NCBI RefSeq assembly: GCF_016907835.1
Contig: NZ_JAFBCT010000001.1
Coordinates: 1,984,001-2,048,000 of the forward strand
DNA from: Agromyces cerinus
GTDB lineage: Bacteria > Actinomycetota > Actinomycetes > Actinomycetales > Microbacteriaceae
Length of the DNA: 64,000 nt
Direction: 5' to 3'
The notes below the pieces were generated by a model. The model was given only the letters and a program-made list of their open reading frames with translations, ran no database searches and had not been told where the DNA came from. The stretch's first letter is position 1; each line of letters opens with the position of its first letter. The translations under genes were made by a program, and so were the position numbers. Below are positions 17,357 through 28,726 of the stretch, in pieces.

Positions 17357-18807
17357 TGGCGGGGGCTCGCCCGACGGTGACGGATGCCTCACCGGATTCG
17401 TCCCGTCGGGTGAGCTTCTGGCTCGACGACCTGGTCGTGCGCGGGCTCGACGATCTCCGCCCGCGCACCGCCCTCGCTTCGAGCGCCCGGTTCGACGTCT
17501 GCCTGATCGGCGGCGGACTCACGGCCCTCTGGACCGCCTACGCTCTGGTGCAGGCGGATCCGACCCTGCGCATCGCCGTGCTCGAGCGCGAGTTCTCGGG
17601 ATTCGGGGCGTCCGGCCGAAATGGCGGCTGGTGCTCGGCGTTGTTCCCGCAGTCGGCCGCATCGATCGAACGTGATCACGGTTACGACCAGGCGGTGGCG
17701 ATGCGACGTGCGATGCTCGACACCGTCGACGAGGTCGGCCGCATCACCGCACGCGAGGGCATCGACTGCGACTTCGTGAAGGGCGGCACCGTCACCTTCG
17801 CACGGAGTGATTCGCAGCGCGAACTCGCCGCCGCCGAGGTCGACGACGCACGCCGGTTCGGGGTCGACGCGCTCGAGTACCGGGAAGCGCACGTCGTCGC
17901 GGCGACGTACGGTGCGACCGGTCTCGACGGCCGGGCACCCGACGCGGTCTTCGATCCGTCGTGCGCACGGGTGCACCCGGCGAAGCTCGTGCGCGGCCTC
18001 GCCCGTGTCGTCGAGGAGCTCGGCGTCTCGGTGTTCGAGCAGACCGAGGTCGTCGACTGGTCGGCGGGCAGGGTGCGGTTCCGCACGCTCGACGGCAACG
18101 ACGCCGAGGGCACGGTCTCGGCGCGACACGTGATCGTCGCGACCGAGGGGTACGGCGCGAGCCTGCCGCGTGTGCGCCGGCGCATCCTCCCCCTCTACTC
18201 CCTCATGATCGCCACCGAACCGCTCGCCGACGAGGTCTGGGACGAGATCGGCCTCGCGCACGGCACGACGTTCAGCGACTTCCGCCACCTGCTCGTCTAC
18301 GGACAGCGCACGGCCGACAACAGGTTCGCCTTCGGCGGCCGTGGCGCGAGCTATCACTGGGGCAGCGCGCTGCATCCCGCGTTCGAACAGGCGGAGGCCG
18401 TCTTCAGCCGGCTGCGCGCCGCACTGTTCGAGCTCTTCCCCGCGATCGCCGGCACCCGCATCACCCATCGTTGGGGCGGCCCGCTCGGCGTCGCACGCGA
18501 CTGGAACGCGACCGCGAGCTACAACCCGAAGACCGGCGTGGGGTTCGCCGGCGCGTATGTCGGCGATGGCCTCTCGACCACGAATCTCGCCGGCCGAACC
18601 ATGTCCGACCTCGTGCGCGGCGTGCAGAGCAACCTGACCGCCCTCCCGTGGGTGAATCACCGGTCGCCGCTGTGGGAGCCGGAGCCGCTTCGGTACCTCG
18701 GTGCGAACCTCGGCGTGCTCGGCATGCGATTCTCCGACGCGGAGGAACGGCTCACCGGCCGGACGTCGCTGCTCGCCCGTGCCGTCGGCGGGCTCACCGG
18801 CCACTGA
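17356..18807 (+). CDS. FAD-dependent amine oxidoreductase (DadA/PuuB-like)
   Basis: 483 residues. The dinucleotide-binding motif is CLIGGGLTALW near residue 50, followed by a DAO-type fold; GFGASGRNGGW matches the FAD-contact motif of glycine oxidase and PuuB-like enzymes, and the C-terminal FAD motif (GVGFAGAYVGDGL) is present. It likely oxidises an amine, possibly gamma-glutamylputrescine or another N-substituted amine, to an aldehyde or imine. Translation is coupled to the aminotransferase through the shared A of TGATG. The 3' end overlaps the convergent DUF4192 gene by 14 bp. The earlier open frame back to 16798 is antisense or shadow and is excluded. Confidence 0.88.
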   Translation: MAGARPTVTDASPDSSRRVSFWLDDLVVRGLDDLRPRTALASSARFDVCLIGGGLTALWTAYALVQADPTLRIAVLEREFSGFGASGRNGGWCSALFPQSAASIERDHGYDQAVAMRRAMLDTVDEVGRITAREGIDCDFVKGGTVTFARSDSQRELAAAEVDDARRFGVDALEYREAHVVAATYGATGLDGRAPDAVFDPSCARVHPAKLVRGLARVVEELGVSVFEQTEVVDWSAGRVRFRTLDGNDAEGTVSARHVIVATEGYGASLPRVRRRILPLYSLMIATEPLADEVWDEIGLAHGTTFSDFRHLLVYGQRTADNRFAFGGRGASYHWGSALHPAFEQAEAVFSRLRAALFELFPAIAGTRITHRWGGPLGVARDWNATASYNPKTGVGFAGAYVGDGLSTTNLAGRTMSDLVRGVQSNLTALPWVNHRSPLWEPEPLRYLGANLGVLGMRFSDAEERLTGRTSLLARAVGGLTGH

Positions 18808-19939
18808 ACGCCCACTCGGGCAGCGTGCCGCTGCCGACGAGTGCGCCGAGCAGACCAGCCATCGAGTGATCGGGATCGATCTCCAGGGCCCGATCGAGGT
18901 ACGCCCCGGCCGCCGAGCCCCTGCCGAGCGACCACGCGAGCCATGCGGCGATGCAGAGCGGGCCGACGCGATGGGTCGTCGGGGCGTTCGCGACCAGCTG
19001 GCGCAGCAGCGCGAGCGCCCGCTCGACCCGACGGGCATCGGGGCGCAACTGCGACTGGCCGACCATGAGCCGGGAGAGCATGTCGCTCACCTCGCCGGTC
19101 GCACCGGTCGCCGACTCCCGCACGACGAGACGCTCGACGGTCTCGTCGTGCTCGGCCGCGCGCTCGGCCGTGGCGACCGCGTCATCGTGCGCCGCCTCGC
19201 CGATCAGCGCGCCGAACCCGATCTGCAGCATCATGGCATCGCGCACGGCGGGAACGGACGAGAGGTGCAGGAACCACGCGAGGCGGAGCGGCGGATGCGT
19301 GCCGTCGCGAACGAGCAGCGTCTCGACGAGTGCGACCGGATCGGCGTTCTCCCCCAGTCGCCTCAGCGCGTCTTCGCGCCCGTCGCCGGTGAGCTCGGCG
19401 AGCGATTCAGCGAGTCGAGCGGCGCCGTCGGGCTCGGGCTCGGGCAGGTCCGCGCTCGCGGCCGGCGACGAGGCCACCGACTCCCCCGCGCCGGCGGCGA
19501 GGCGCGTCACGGGGCTCTCGTCGATGAGGGCGAGCGGATGCCCCGTGGCCGGCGTCTGCGGATCGAGCAGCGACCCCCATCCGTCGGATGCCCGGCACAG
19601 TGCATCGCGCACGAGGAATCCGGCCTCCTCGGCGCGGGCGGTGAGCATTCCGAGCAGCGATCGCCCCGGAATCCCCCGGCCCGCGCCGAATCGCGCCTCG
19701 GTGTACACGATCGGCACGACTGCGTCGACGCCTCGCATCCGGCAGAGCGTGCCGATGACCATGGCGGCGAGCGCTTCGCGATCGCGCGCCCGTCGCGGGA
19801 GGTCGAACCGCAGCACGCCGGCCGTGCGGTTGCCGCTGAACGCCACGCAGAGGAGCGACCGTTGGGGCTGGAACCCGGCCAGCGCCGGGACGAGGGCGAG
19901 GAAGTCGTGCGCCGCTTCGGCGCGGATGATGGTCGTCAT
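18794..19939 (-). CDS. DUF4192 domain protein
   Basis: 381 residues from ATG 19939. The N-terminus carries the DUF4192 signature (FLALVPALAGFQPQRSLL then VAFSGNRTAGVLRFDLP). The family is widespread in actinobacteria and has no known function. There is no signal peptide or membrane helix; the C-terminal third is helical and Leu/Ala-rich and may hold tetratricopeptide-like helices. An in-frame ATG further upstream at 20050 exists, but the homologous start (MTTIIRAE) fits 19939. It stands alone, convergent with the amine oxidase and divergent from ogt. Confidence 0.85.
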   Translation of the reverse strand: MTTIIRAEAAHDFLALVPALAGFQPQRSLLCVAFSGNRTAGVLRFDLPRRARDREALAAMVIGTLCRMRGVDAVVPIVYTEARFGAGRGIPGRSLLGMLTARAEEAGFLVRDALCRASDGWGSLLDPQTPATGHPLALIDESPVTRLAAGAGESVASSPAASADLPEPEPDGAARLAESLAELTGDGREDALRRLGENADPVALVETLLVRDGTHPPLRLAWFLHLSSVPAVRDAMMLQIGFGALIGEAAHDDAVATAERAAEHDETVERLVVRESATGATGEVSDMLSRLMVGQSQLRPDARRVERALALLRQLVANAPTTHRVGPLCIAAWLAWSLGRGSAAGAYLDRALEIDPDHSMAGLLGALVGSGTLPEWAFSGR

Positions 19940-20127
19940 GCGCCGAGCCTCGCCTGCTGCCGCGCTTCCGGCGGCGCCGGTCTCGGATCCGTATCCGATC
20001 GAGACGAGATCGCCGATGTGGAGGACGGGTCCCACCGACTCCTCCTCCACAGCGCGCGGTCGGGAGCAGGTTCCGCGATGTCCGATTCCCGCGAGCCGGT
20101 GTCGGACGCCGCGGTTACGCTCGGAAC

Positions 20128-20619
20128 ATGACGAACGTGTATCTCATCCGCCTCGACAGCCCGATCGGGCGTCTCGAACTCGTCGCCGACGACGAGGCCG
20201 TCACGAGCCTCTCCATCGAGAGCGGCGGCGTGCTTCCCCACGACGACACGCCCGAACGCCCCAACGATGTGCTCCGCGCGGCTCGCGAACAGCTCGACGA
20301 GTACTTCGCGGGGCAGCGCCTCGACTTCGACGTTCCGGTGCGACTCACCGGCACCCCCTTCCAGCAGGCCGTCTGGGCCGAGCTCGAGCGACTGCGCTGG
20401 GGTGAGGCCACCTCGTACGGCGCACTCGCGGCCGCAGTCGGCAAGCCGGGGTCCGCCAGGGCCATCGGCGGCGCGGTCGGCGCGAACCCCGTGCCGATCA
20501 TCGTGGGCTGCCACCGCGTGCTCGCGAGCGACGGGCGCATCACCGGGTACTCCGGCGGCGAGGGCGTTCCCACCAAACTCTGGCTGCTCGGCCACGAGCA
20601 GATCGGCTTCGCCGCGTGA
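20128..20619 (+). CDS. ogt: methylated-DNA-protein-cysteine methyltransferase
   Basis: 163 residues. It repairs O6-alkylguanine by suicide transfer of the alkyl group to Cys128. The helix-turn-helix recognition region with GEATSYGALA and the Asn hinge (GANPVPI) are present. The active-site motif reads GCHRV rather than the usual PCHRV. There is no Shine-Dalgarno sequence, but TACGCT lies six bases before the ATG, a possible leaderless start. It overlaps tag by 4 bp, so two alkylation-repair enzymes are coupled. Confidence 0.93.
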   Translation: MTNVYLIRLDSPIGRLELVADDEAVTSLSIESGGVLPHDDTPERPNDVLRAAREQLDEYFAGQRLDFDVPVRLTGTPFQQAVWAELERLRWGEATSYGALAAAVGKPGSARAIGGAVGANPVPIIVGCHRVLASDGRITGYSGGEGVPTKLWLLGHEQIGFAA

Positions 20620-21215
20620 GCGTCATTCCCAGACCCGAGATCGTCGTCGGCGACGACGGACTCGCCCGATGCGGGTGGGGCGCCACCGACCCCGAGTACC
20701 GCCGGTACCACGACGAGGAGTGGGGCACGCCGCAGCACGATCCGGTGCGGCTCTTCGAGAAGGTCTGCCTCGAGGGATTCCAGGCGGGTCTGTCGTGGAT
20801 CACGATCCTTCGGCGTCGTCCGGCCTTCCGCGAGGTCTTCCACGGCTTCGATGCCGAACGTGTCGCCGCCATGACCGACGACGACGTCTCGCGCCTGCTC
20901 GGCGATGAGCGCATCATCCGTCACCGGGGCAAGATCGAGGCGACGATCCAGAACGCCCGTGCCACGCTCGAACTCGACCTGCCCATCGACGAGCTGTTGT
21001 GGAGCTTCGCACCCGCGCGGCGCGGGGTGGCGCCGGCCACGTTCGCCGAGGTGCCGGCGACGACGCAGGAGTCAGCGGCGATGAGCAAGGAGCTGCGCCG
21101 TCGCGGATTCCGCTTCGTCGGGCCGACGACGATGTACGCGCTCATGCAGGCGGCCGGCATGGTCGACGACCACCTGGCCGCGTGCCACCGATCGGCGAGT
21201 GCAGTCGCCGCGTGA
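20616..21215 (+). CDS. tag: DNA-3-methyladenine glycosylase I
   Basis: 199 residues. It removes 3-methyladenine from DNA. Zinc ligands expected for Tag are visible as Cys19, His32, His186 and Cys190, and Glu53 lies in LEGFQAGLSW, the base-recognition helix. The HhH-GPD-like helical core is complete. The GTG start at 20616 overlaps the ogt stop (GTGA), making an alkylation-damage repair operon with ogt. It is convergent with yaaA, 24 bp apart. Confidence 0.94.
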   Translation: MSVIPRPEIVVGDDGLARCGWGATDPEYRRYHDEEWGTPQHDPVRLFEKVCLEGFQAGLSWITILRRRPAFREVFHGFDAERVAAMTDDDVSRLLGDERIIRHRGKIEATIQNARATLELDLPIDELLWSFAPARRGVAPATFAEVPATTQESAAMSKELRRRGFRFVGPTTMYALMQAAGMVDDHLAACHRSASAVAA

Positions 21216-21239
21216 GCTCTCCCGCGGCCGAAGCCTCGG

Positions 21240-22001
21240 TCAGGCGACGAGTTCGAGTTCGCGAACGCCCGCGCCGACTCGCTCCGAGCTGAGCGAGAGC
21301 GAGAAGCCGGCCTCGTGCGCCCAGTCGATCAGCTCCTCGATCGAGGCGAGCTGCGGCTGCGCGGTCAGCACGGCGCGGGTGAAGAGCCCCTTCGCGCGCT
21401 TGTTGAAGTGGTTCAGCGCGCGCTTCCGGCCGGCACCGTCGACGGAGACGACCCGCACGAACGCCGCTTCGGTGTGCGCGGGAACGGGTCCGAGTTCGAC
21501 GTACGCCTCGGAGCGGAGGTCGAGCAGCAGACCGCCGGCCGCCTCGAGTGCCGCCGTGATCGGTTCCCGCCACAGCGCCTTCATCCGCACGCCCGGCAGG
21601 CGCGAATCGTGCGAGAGCCGGTACGCCGGAATCACGTCCATCGCCCCGAGCAGACCGAACAGTGCTGAGTGCACGACCACGTGCTCCGCGGCGTAGGCGC
21701 GAGCACCGGCATCGAGTGTCGGGGCGTCCAGCGCATCGAAGAGCACGCCCGTGTACCGGTCGAGCACGGGCATCGTGTGCGAGTCGAGCAGGTGCCGGTT
21801 CCGCTCGACCTCGTGCGCCTGCCGAGGTCCGAGCTTCAACGCCCGCATCATCTCGGCGGGGTCGTGCGCGAGCGCGACAACGGCTGCGGTCGTCTCAGCC
21901 CGAACCGGGGTGAGCGAGCCGAACGAGAGCGCGCGCAGATCGAGCGCGACGTCGACGCCGCCGTCGCGCTTGGTCTCGGACGGCGGAAGCAGCAGCCGCA
22001 C
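21240..22001 (-). CDS. yaaA: YaaA/DUF328 peroxide-stress protein
   Basis: 253 residues, the usual family length. It opens with LLPPSETK, the conserved YaaA start, and holds the C-terminal FNKRAKGLFTR basic region. In E. coli YaaA lowers free iron during hydrogen peroxide stress and binds DNA; the biochemical role here is by family only. The GTG start at 22001 shares one base with the TAG stop of the P-loop gene (TAGTG), so it is the last gene of the run continuing from atpC. Confidence 0.9.
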   Translation of the reverse strand: MRLLLPPSETKRDGGVDVALDLRALSFGSLTPVRAETTAAVVALAHDPAEMMRALKLGPRQAHEVERNRHLLDSHTMPVLDRYTGVLFDALDAPTLDAGARAYAAEHVVVHSALFGLLGAMDVIPAYRLSHDSRLPGVRMKALWREPITAALEAAGGLLLDLRSEAYVELGPVPAHTEAAFVRVVSVDGAGRKRALNHFNKRAKGLFTRAVLTAQPQLASIEELIDWAHEAGFSLSLSSERVGAGVRELELVA

Positions 22002-22573
22002 TACGAGCCGATGAAGGCGAGTGCGGCGTCGACGTTCGACCCGAGCGACTCGATGCTGTCGATCGTCACTCGCGGCAGCGCCGACGACGGGCCGGTCCAG
22101 GCCGCATACCCCTCGAGGCTCTGCTCGACGGCGCGCCAGGTGGTCTCCTCGAGGTGCGGGAGCTTGCGCTCGCGCTTCTCGAGGCGGGCGCGGTGCAACT
22201 CCTCATCGGAGCACACGACCTCGATCACCCGCAGGCGCACTTCGGCACGCTCCGCGAGGTCGCGCCACTGCAGGCGCGCAGCCTCACCGGCGTTGACCGC
22301 GTCGACGATCACCGTGCGTCCCGAGTCGAGCTCCTTCTCGGCGATCTCCTCGGCTACGAGGTATGCCGCGAGACCGGTCGGCTGGTCGGCTTCGATGCCG
22401 GCCCGCAGGATCGCAGACTCGATCGGGTCGACTGACACGACCGTGGCGCCGAGGCGGGCGCCGACGATCTCTCCGATCGTCGACTTTCCCGCACCCGGCA
22501 ACCCGGCCATGACGATGAGCTGGGTGACACTCAGGTCACCGAACTGGCGTTCGATCGGCTGCTCCCCCTGCAT
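22001..22573 (-). CDS. P-loop kinase-like ATPase (AAA_33 type)
   Basis: 190 residues. Walker A is GLPGAGKST (24-32). The short length, the VIVDAVN segment at the Walker B position and an Arg-rich lid (RARLEKRERK) fit small-molecule or nucleotide kinases of the AAA_33/zeta-toxin-like superfamily. The substrate is not recognisable. ATG 22573 has a strong GAGGAG site that overlaps the atpC stop by position, eleven bases downstream, so it is probably expressed as a tail of the ATP synthase operon. Confidence 0.75.
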   Translation of the reverse strand: MQGEQPIERQFGDLSVTQLIVMAGLPGAGKSTIGEIVGARLGATVVSVDPIESAILRAGIEADQPTGLAAYLVAEEIAEKELDSGRTVIVDAVNAGEAARLQWRDLAERAEVRLRVIEVVCSDEELHRARLEKRERKLPHLEETTWRAVEQSLEGYAAWTGPSSALPRVTIDSIESLGSNVDAALAFIGS

Positions 22574-22583
22574 CCGGCACTCC

Positions 22584-22844
22584 TCAGACGAGTTCGGCGC
22601 GGGACGCGACGACCTGCACCGCATTCGCCTGCACCGACAGGAATCCATCGTCGGCGTTGGCGGTGATCTTCTCACCGCCGGGCAGGGTGACCCGCACCTC
22701 GCCGCCGGCGAGGATCGCGAGCATCGGCTCGTGACCCGGCAGAATGCCGATCTCGCCTTCGACGGTGCGCGCCACCACCATGGTCGCCTCGCCCGACCAG
22801 ACCTGCTGGTCGGCCGAGACGACACTCACGTTGAGGCTGGCCAT
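22584..22844 (-). CDS. atpC: F1Fo ATP synthase epsilon subunit
   Basis: 86 residues, the short actinobacterial form that has the N-terminal beta-sandwich but little of the C-terminal helical hairpin. GILPGHEPML is the conserved strand-turn. Epsilon contacts gamma and the c-ring in the central stalk. ATG 22844 lies two bases after the atpD stop; an upstream in-frame start at 22877 is inside atpD and is rejected. Confidence 0.93.
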   Translation of the reverse strand: MASLNVSVVSADQQVWSGEATMVVARTVEGEIGILPGHEPMLAILAGGEVRVTLPGGEKITANADDGFLSVQANAVQVVASRAELV

Positions 22845-22846
22845 GC

Positions 22847-25245
<2,399 letters not shown>

Positions 25246-25273
25246 GTTTCTCCTGTGTCCTGTCTTCCTGGTA

Positions 25274-25324
25274 CTGAGGCTCTCGACTCGACCCCGTGAG
25301 GTCAGTTCCCGTCGAGAGCCTCAG
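25274..25324 (-). terminator. intercistronic hairpin between atpA and atpG
   Basis: A perfect 14-bp stem (25274-25287 with 25311-25324) with a 23-base loop that can pair further inside. No T-run follows on the minus strand. It lies inside the ATP synthase operon, so it is more likely an mRNA processing, stability or partial-attenuation element than a full terminator. Confidence 0.7.
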
Positions 25325-25339
25325 GGAACCTCGGAATGA

Positions 25340-26980
25340 CTAGCGGCGACCCTTGACGATCTTCTCCTGGACGACCTCTTCTGCAGCGATCGCCTCGAAC
25401 TGCTCGGAACCGACCGAGGCGAGCGGCTTGCCCTCACCCGTCTGGAACTCGAGCTTGAACGTGTCGACTGCCGTCGCGAGTTCGGCCGCGGTCTCGTCGG
25501 AGAGCACGTTGGTCTCGCGCAGCGAGTTCAGCACCTCGGTGTTGCGAGCGAGGAAGTCGTGCAGCTCGCTCTCGAAACGGAGGATGTCTTCGACGGGAAC
25601 CTCATCGAGCTTGCCGTTGGTGCCGGCCCAGATCGAGACGACCTGCTTCTCGACCGACATCGGCGAGTACTGCGGCTGCTTCAGCAGCTCGGTGAGGCGT
25701 GCTCCTCGGGCGAGCTGACGGCGGCTGGCCGCGTCGAGGTCGGATGCGAACATCGCGAAGGCCTCGAGCGAGCGGTACTGCGCGAGCTCGAGCTTCAGCG
25801 TGCCGGAGACCTTCTTGATCGACTTGACCTGTGCGTCACCGCCGACTCGGGAGACCGAGATGCCGACGTCGACAGCGGGGCGCTGGTTCGAGTTGAACAG
25901 GTCGGACTGGAGGAAGATCTGGCCGTCGGTGATCGAGATCACGTTGGTCGGGATGTACGCCGAGACGTCGTTGGCCTTGGTCTCGATGATCGGCAGACCC
26001 GTCATCGAGCCGGCGCCGAGCTCATCGGAGAGCTTCGCGCAACGCTCGAGCAGACGCGAGTGCAGGTAGAAGACGTCACCGGGGTACGCCTCGCGTCCCG
26101 GCGGACGACGCAGGAGCAGCGACACGGCACGGTAGGCCTCGGCCTGCTTCGACAGGTCGTCGAAGATGATGAGGACGTGCTTGGAGTCGTACATCCAGTG
26201 CTGGCCGATGGCCGACCCGGTGTACGGTGCGAGGTACTTGAAGCCGGCCGGGTCGGAGGCGGGAGCGGCGACGATCGTCGTGTACTCCATGGCTCCGGCG
26301 TCTTCGAGGGCGCCCTTCACCGAGGCGATCGTCGAGCCCTTCTGGCCGACGGCGACGTAGATGCAGCGAACCTGCTTCGACGGGTCGCCGGTCTCCCAGT
26401 TGGCCTTCTGGTTGATGATCGTGTCGATCGCGATGGCCGTCTTGCCGGTCTGGCGGTCGCCGATGATGAGCTGGCGCTGGCCGCGGCCGACGGGGATCAT
26501 CGCGTCGATGGCCTTGATGCCGGTCTGCAGCGGCTCGTGCACCGACTTGCGCTGCATGACGCCGGGCGCCTGCAGCTCGAGGGCACGACGGCCCTCGAGG
26601 CCGGTGATCTCGCCGAGGCCGTCGATCGGGTGGCCGAGCGGGTCGACGACACGGCCGAGGTAGCCCTCGCCGACGGGAACGGAGAGGACCTCGCCAGTGC
26701 GGGTCACCTCCATGCCCTCTTCGATGCCGGTGAACTCGCCGAGCACGACGACGCCGATCTCGTCTTCGTCGAGGTTCTGCGCGAGACCGAGCGTGCCGTC
26801 CGCGAAGCGGATCAGCTCGTTCGCCATGACCGAGGGAAGACCTTCGACGTGCGCGATGCCGTCGCCGGCGTCGGTGACGTACCCGACCTCGGTCTTCTCC
26901 GCCTGTCCCGGCTCGTACGACGAGACGAACTCCGAGAGAGCCGAACGGATCTCGTCGGGGCTGATGGTGAGTTCTGCCAT
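25340..26980 (-). CDS. atpA: F1Fo ATP synthase alpha subunit
   Basis: 546 residues. Walker [10 protein letters not shown] binds the non-catalytic nucleotide; the arginine-finger region (SISRVGG-like, [13 protein letters not shown]) and the C-terminal helical domain are complete. Alpha alternates with beta in the F1 hexamer. ATG 26980 is preceded by GGGAAAAGA. The 77-bp gap after atpH contains a small CTGTAC/GTACAG hairpin. Confidence 0.98.
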   Translation of the reverse strand: MAELTISPDEIRSALSEFVSSYEPGQAEKTEVGYVTDAGDGIAHVEGLPSVMANELIRFADGTLGLAQNLDEDEIGVVVLGEFTGIEEGMEVTRTGEVLSVPVGEGYLGRVVDPLGHPIDGLGEITGLEGRRALELQAPGVMQRKSVHEPLQTGIKAIDAMIPVGRGQRQLIIGDRQTGKTAIAIDTIINQKANWETGDPSKQVRCIYVAVGQKGSTIASVKGALEDAGAMEYTTIVAAPASDPAGFKYLAPYTGSAIGQHWMYDSKHVLIIFDDLSKQAEAYRAVSLLLRRPPGREAYPGDVFYLHSRLLERCAKLSDELGAGSMTGLPIIETKANDVSAYIPTNVISITDGQIFLQSDLFNSNQRPAVDVGISVSRVGGDAQVKSIKKVSGTLKLELAQYRSLEAFAMFASDLDAASRRQLARGARLTELLKQPQYSPMSVEKQVVSIWAGTNGKLDEVPVEDILRFESELHDFLARNTEVLNSLRETNVLSDETAAELATAVDTFKLEFQTGEGKPLASVGSEQFEAIAAEEVVQEKIVKGRR

Positions 26981-27057
26981 TGTCTTTTCCCTTTTTCTGT
27001 ACCGGTTGTACAGCTACTGGTGTGTCACGGCGCGAGCGCCGGTCGTTTCAACCGGCG

Positions 27058-27852
27058 TCAGCCGGCAAGCTTCTGCCGCAGCGAACTGAGGCGCGAGGCG
27101 ACGCTGCCGTCGATGACGTCGTCGCCGATCTGCACGCGGATCCCGCCGAGCACGGCAGGATCGACGATGGTGTCGAAGCGGACACGGCGGCCCGCCTGGA
27201 CCGCGAGGCCCTGCTCGAGCCGGCCCAGCTGGGCGGCGGTGAGCGGAACGGCGCTCGTGACCGTCGCGATGTCGAATCCGCGCTGGTCTGCGACGACGGA
27301 TGCCCCGTGGCGGAGCAGCTCGCCGATGCGGCGGCCGCGAGGCTGCTGCACGAGGTGCCGAACGATGACGACGGTCTGCGGCGATGCCTTGCCTTCGAGG
27401 AGCCGGTCGACGATCTGCGTCTTGGCGACGGTCTCGCCGAGCTTCGACCCGAGCGCGAGCTCGAGCTCGGCGTCGCTCGCGACCGCCCGCTCGAACGCGA
27501 GCAGCTCGGCGTCGAGGTCGACGTCGTCGGAAGCGGAGTCCGCGGCGACGCGGATGCCGATCTCTTCGATGCCGGCGAGGAAGTCGTCGCCCGACGACCA
27601 CCGGCGCGAAGCCGCGCTCACGAGGAGCGAGGCGGCCTCGGCCGGGATGCGGGCGCCGAACACGGCCTCGACGAGCGCGCGCTTCTGCGCGACGTCGGCC
27701 TCGGTGTCGATGAGAGCCGTGCGCAGGTGCGCGGACTCGCCGATGACTCGGCCTGCGGCGAGGAGGGCCTCGGCAACCGGAAGGTCGGCTCGGCCGAGCT
27801 CCGCGAGCGCGGCCTTCGAGCCGGCCAGGGCCTCTCTCGTAGCGCTACCCAT
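27058..27852 (-). CDS. atpH: F1Fo ATP synthase delta subunit
   Basis: 264 residues, longer than the roughly 180 of E. coli delta, but typical for actinobacteria. The C-terminal conserved segment (LGGIRVQIGDDVIDGSV) that links delta to the b stalk is intact. It is a peripheral stator subunit on top of F1. ATG 27852 follows the atpF TAG by three bases. Confidence 0.94.
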   Translation of the reverse strand: MGSATREALAGSKAALAELGRADLPVAEALLAAGRVIGESAHLRTALIDTEADVAQKRALVEAVFGARIPAEAASLLVSAASRRWSSGDDFLAGIEEIGIRVAADSASDDVDLDAELLAFERAVASDAELELALGSKLGETVAKTQIVDRLLEGKASPQTVVIVRHLVQQPRGRRIGELLRHGASVVADQRGFDIATVTSAVPLTAAQLGRLEQGLAVQAGRRVRFDTIVDPAVLGGIRVQIGDDVIDGSVASRLSSLRQKLAG

Positions 27853-27855
27853 GGA

Positions 27856-28419
27856 CTACTTCTTCCCTCCGGCGGTGGCCTCGGAGGCCTCCAGTTCGGC
27901 GAGGAAGCGGTCGACGACCGCAGTCGCCTTCGCGTCGTCGGAGAGCGACTCGCCGATGACCCCGGAAGCGAGGTCGATGGCCAGCGTGCCCACCTCGGAG
28001 CGGAGCGTGACGAGTGCCGTCTGGCGCTCCGCCTCGATCTGCGCCTGTGCGCTCGCGGTGACGCGAGCAGCCTCGACGGTGGCGGCGTCCTTCGCCTCGG
28101 CGACGATCTTCTTGCCGTCATCGCGAGCCGTCTCGCGGATGCGACCGGCTTCGGTGCGCGCGTCGGCGAGCTGGGCGGTGTACTCCTCGAGAGCCGCCTC
28201 GGCCTTGCGCTGCGCCTCGTCGGCCTTCGCGATGTTGCCCTCGATCGCCTCGCCCCGCTCATCGAGCAGCTTCTGCACGCGCGGCAGCACGTACTTCCAG
28301 AAGAAGATGAGGATGATGACGAAGCAGACCGACGACCAGATGATGTCGTACCACTCCGGAATCACCGGGCTGTGGGTCTCGCCACCCTCGGTTGCAGCGC
28401 TCAGTACTGCTTGAAGCAC
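27856..28419 (-). CDS. atpF: F1Fo ATP synthase b subunit
   Basis: 187 residues. One N-terminal membrane helix (IIWSSVCFVIILIFFWKYVL) is followed by a long Ala/Glu/Arg-rich coiled coil that forms the peripheral stalk. The GTG start at 28419 has a strong TGAGGAGG site. It lies 28 bp after atpE. Confidence 0.96.
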   Translation of the reverse strand: MLQAVLSAATEGGETHSPVIPEWYDIIWSSVCFVIILIFFWKYVLPRVQKLLDERGEAIEGNIAKADEAQRKAEAALEEYTAQLADARTEAGRIRETARDDGKKIVAEAKDAATVEAARVTASAQAQIEAERQTALVTLRSEVGTLAIDLASGVIGESLSDDAKATAVVDRFLAELEASEATAGGKK

Positions 28420-28447
28420 GTTGGCCTCCTCAGTTGGGGCGGGTGGA

Positions 28448-28696
<249 letters not shown>

Positions 28697-28726
28697 CTAG
28701 GGAATGTTCTGGGCGGATGCCCGGGC

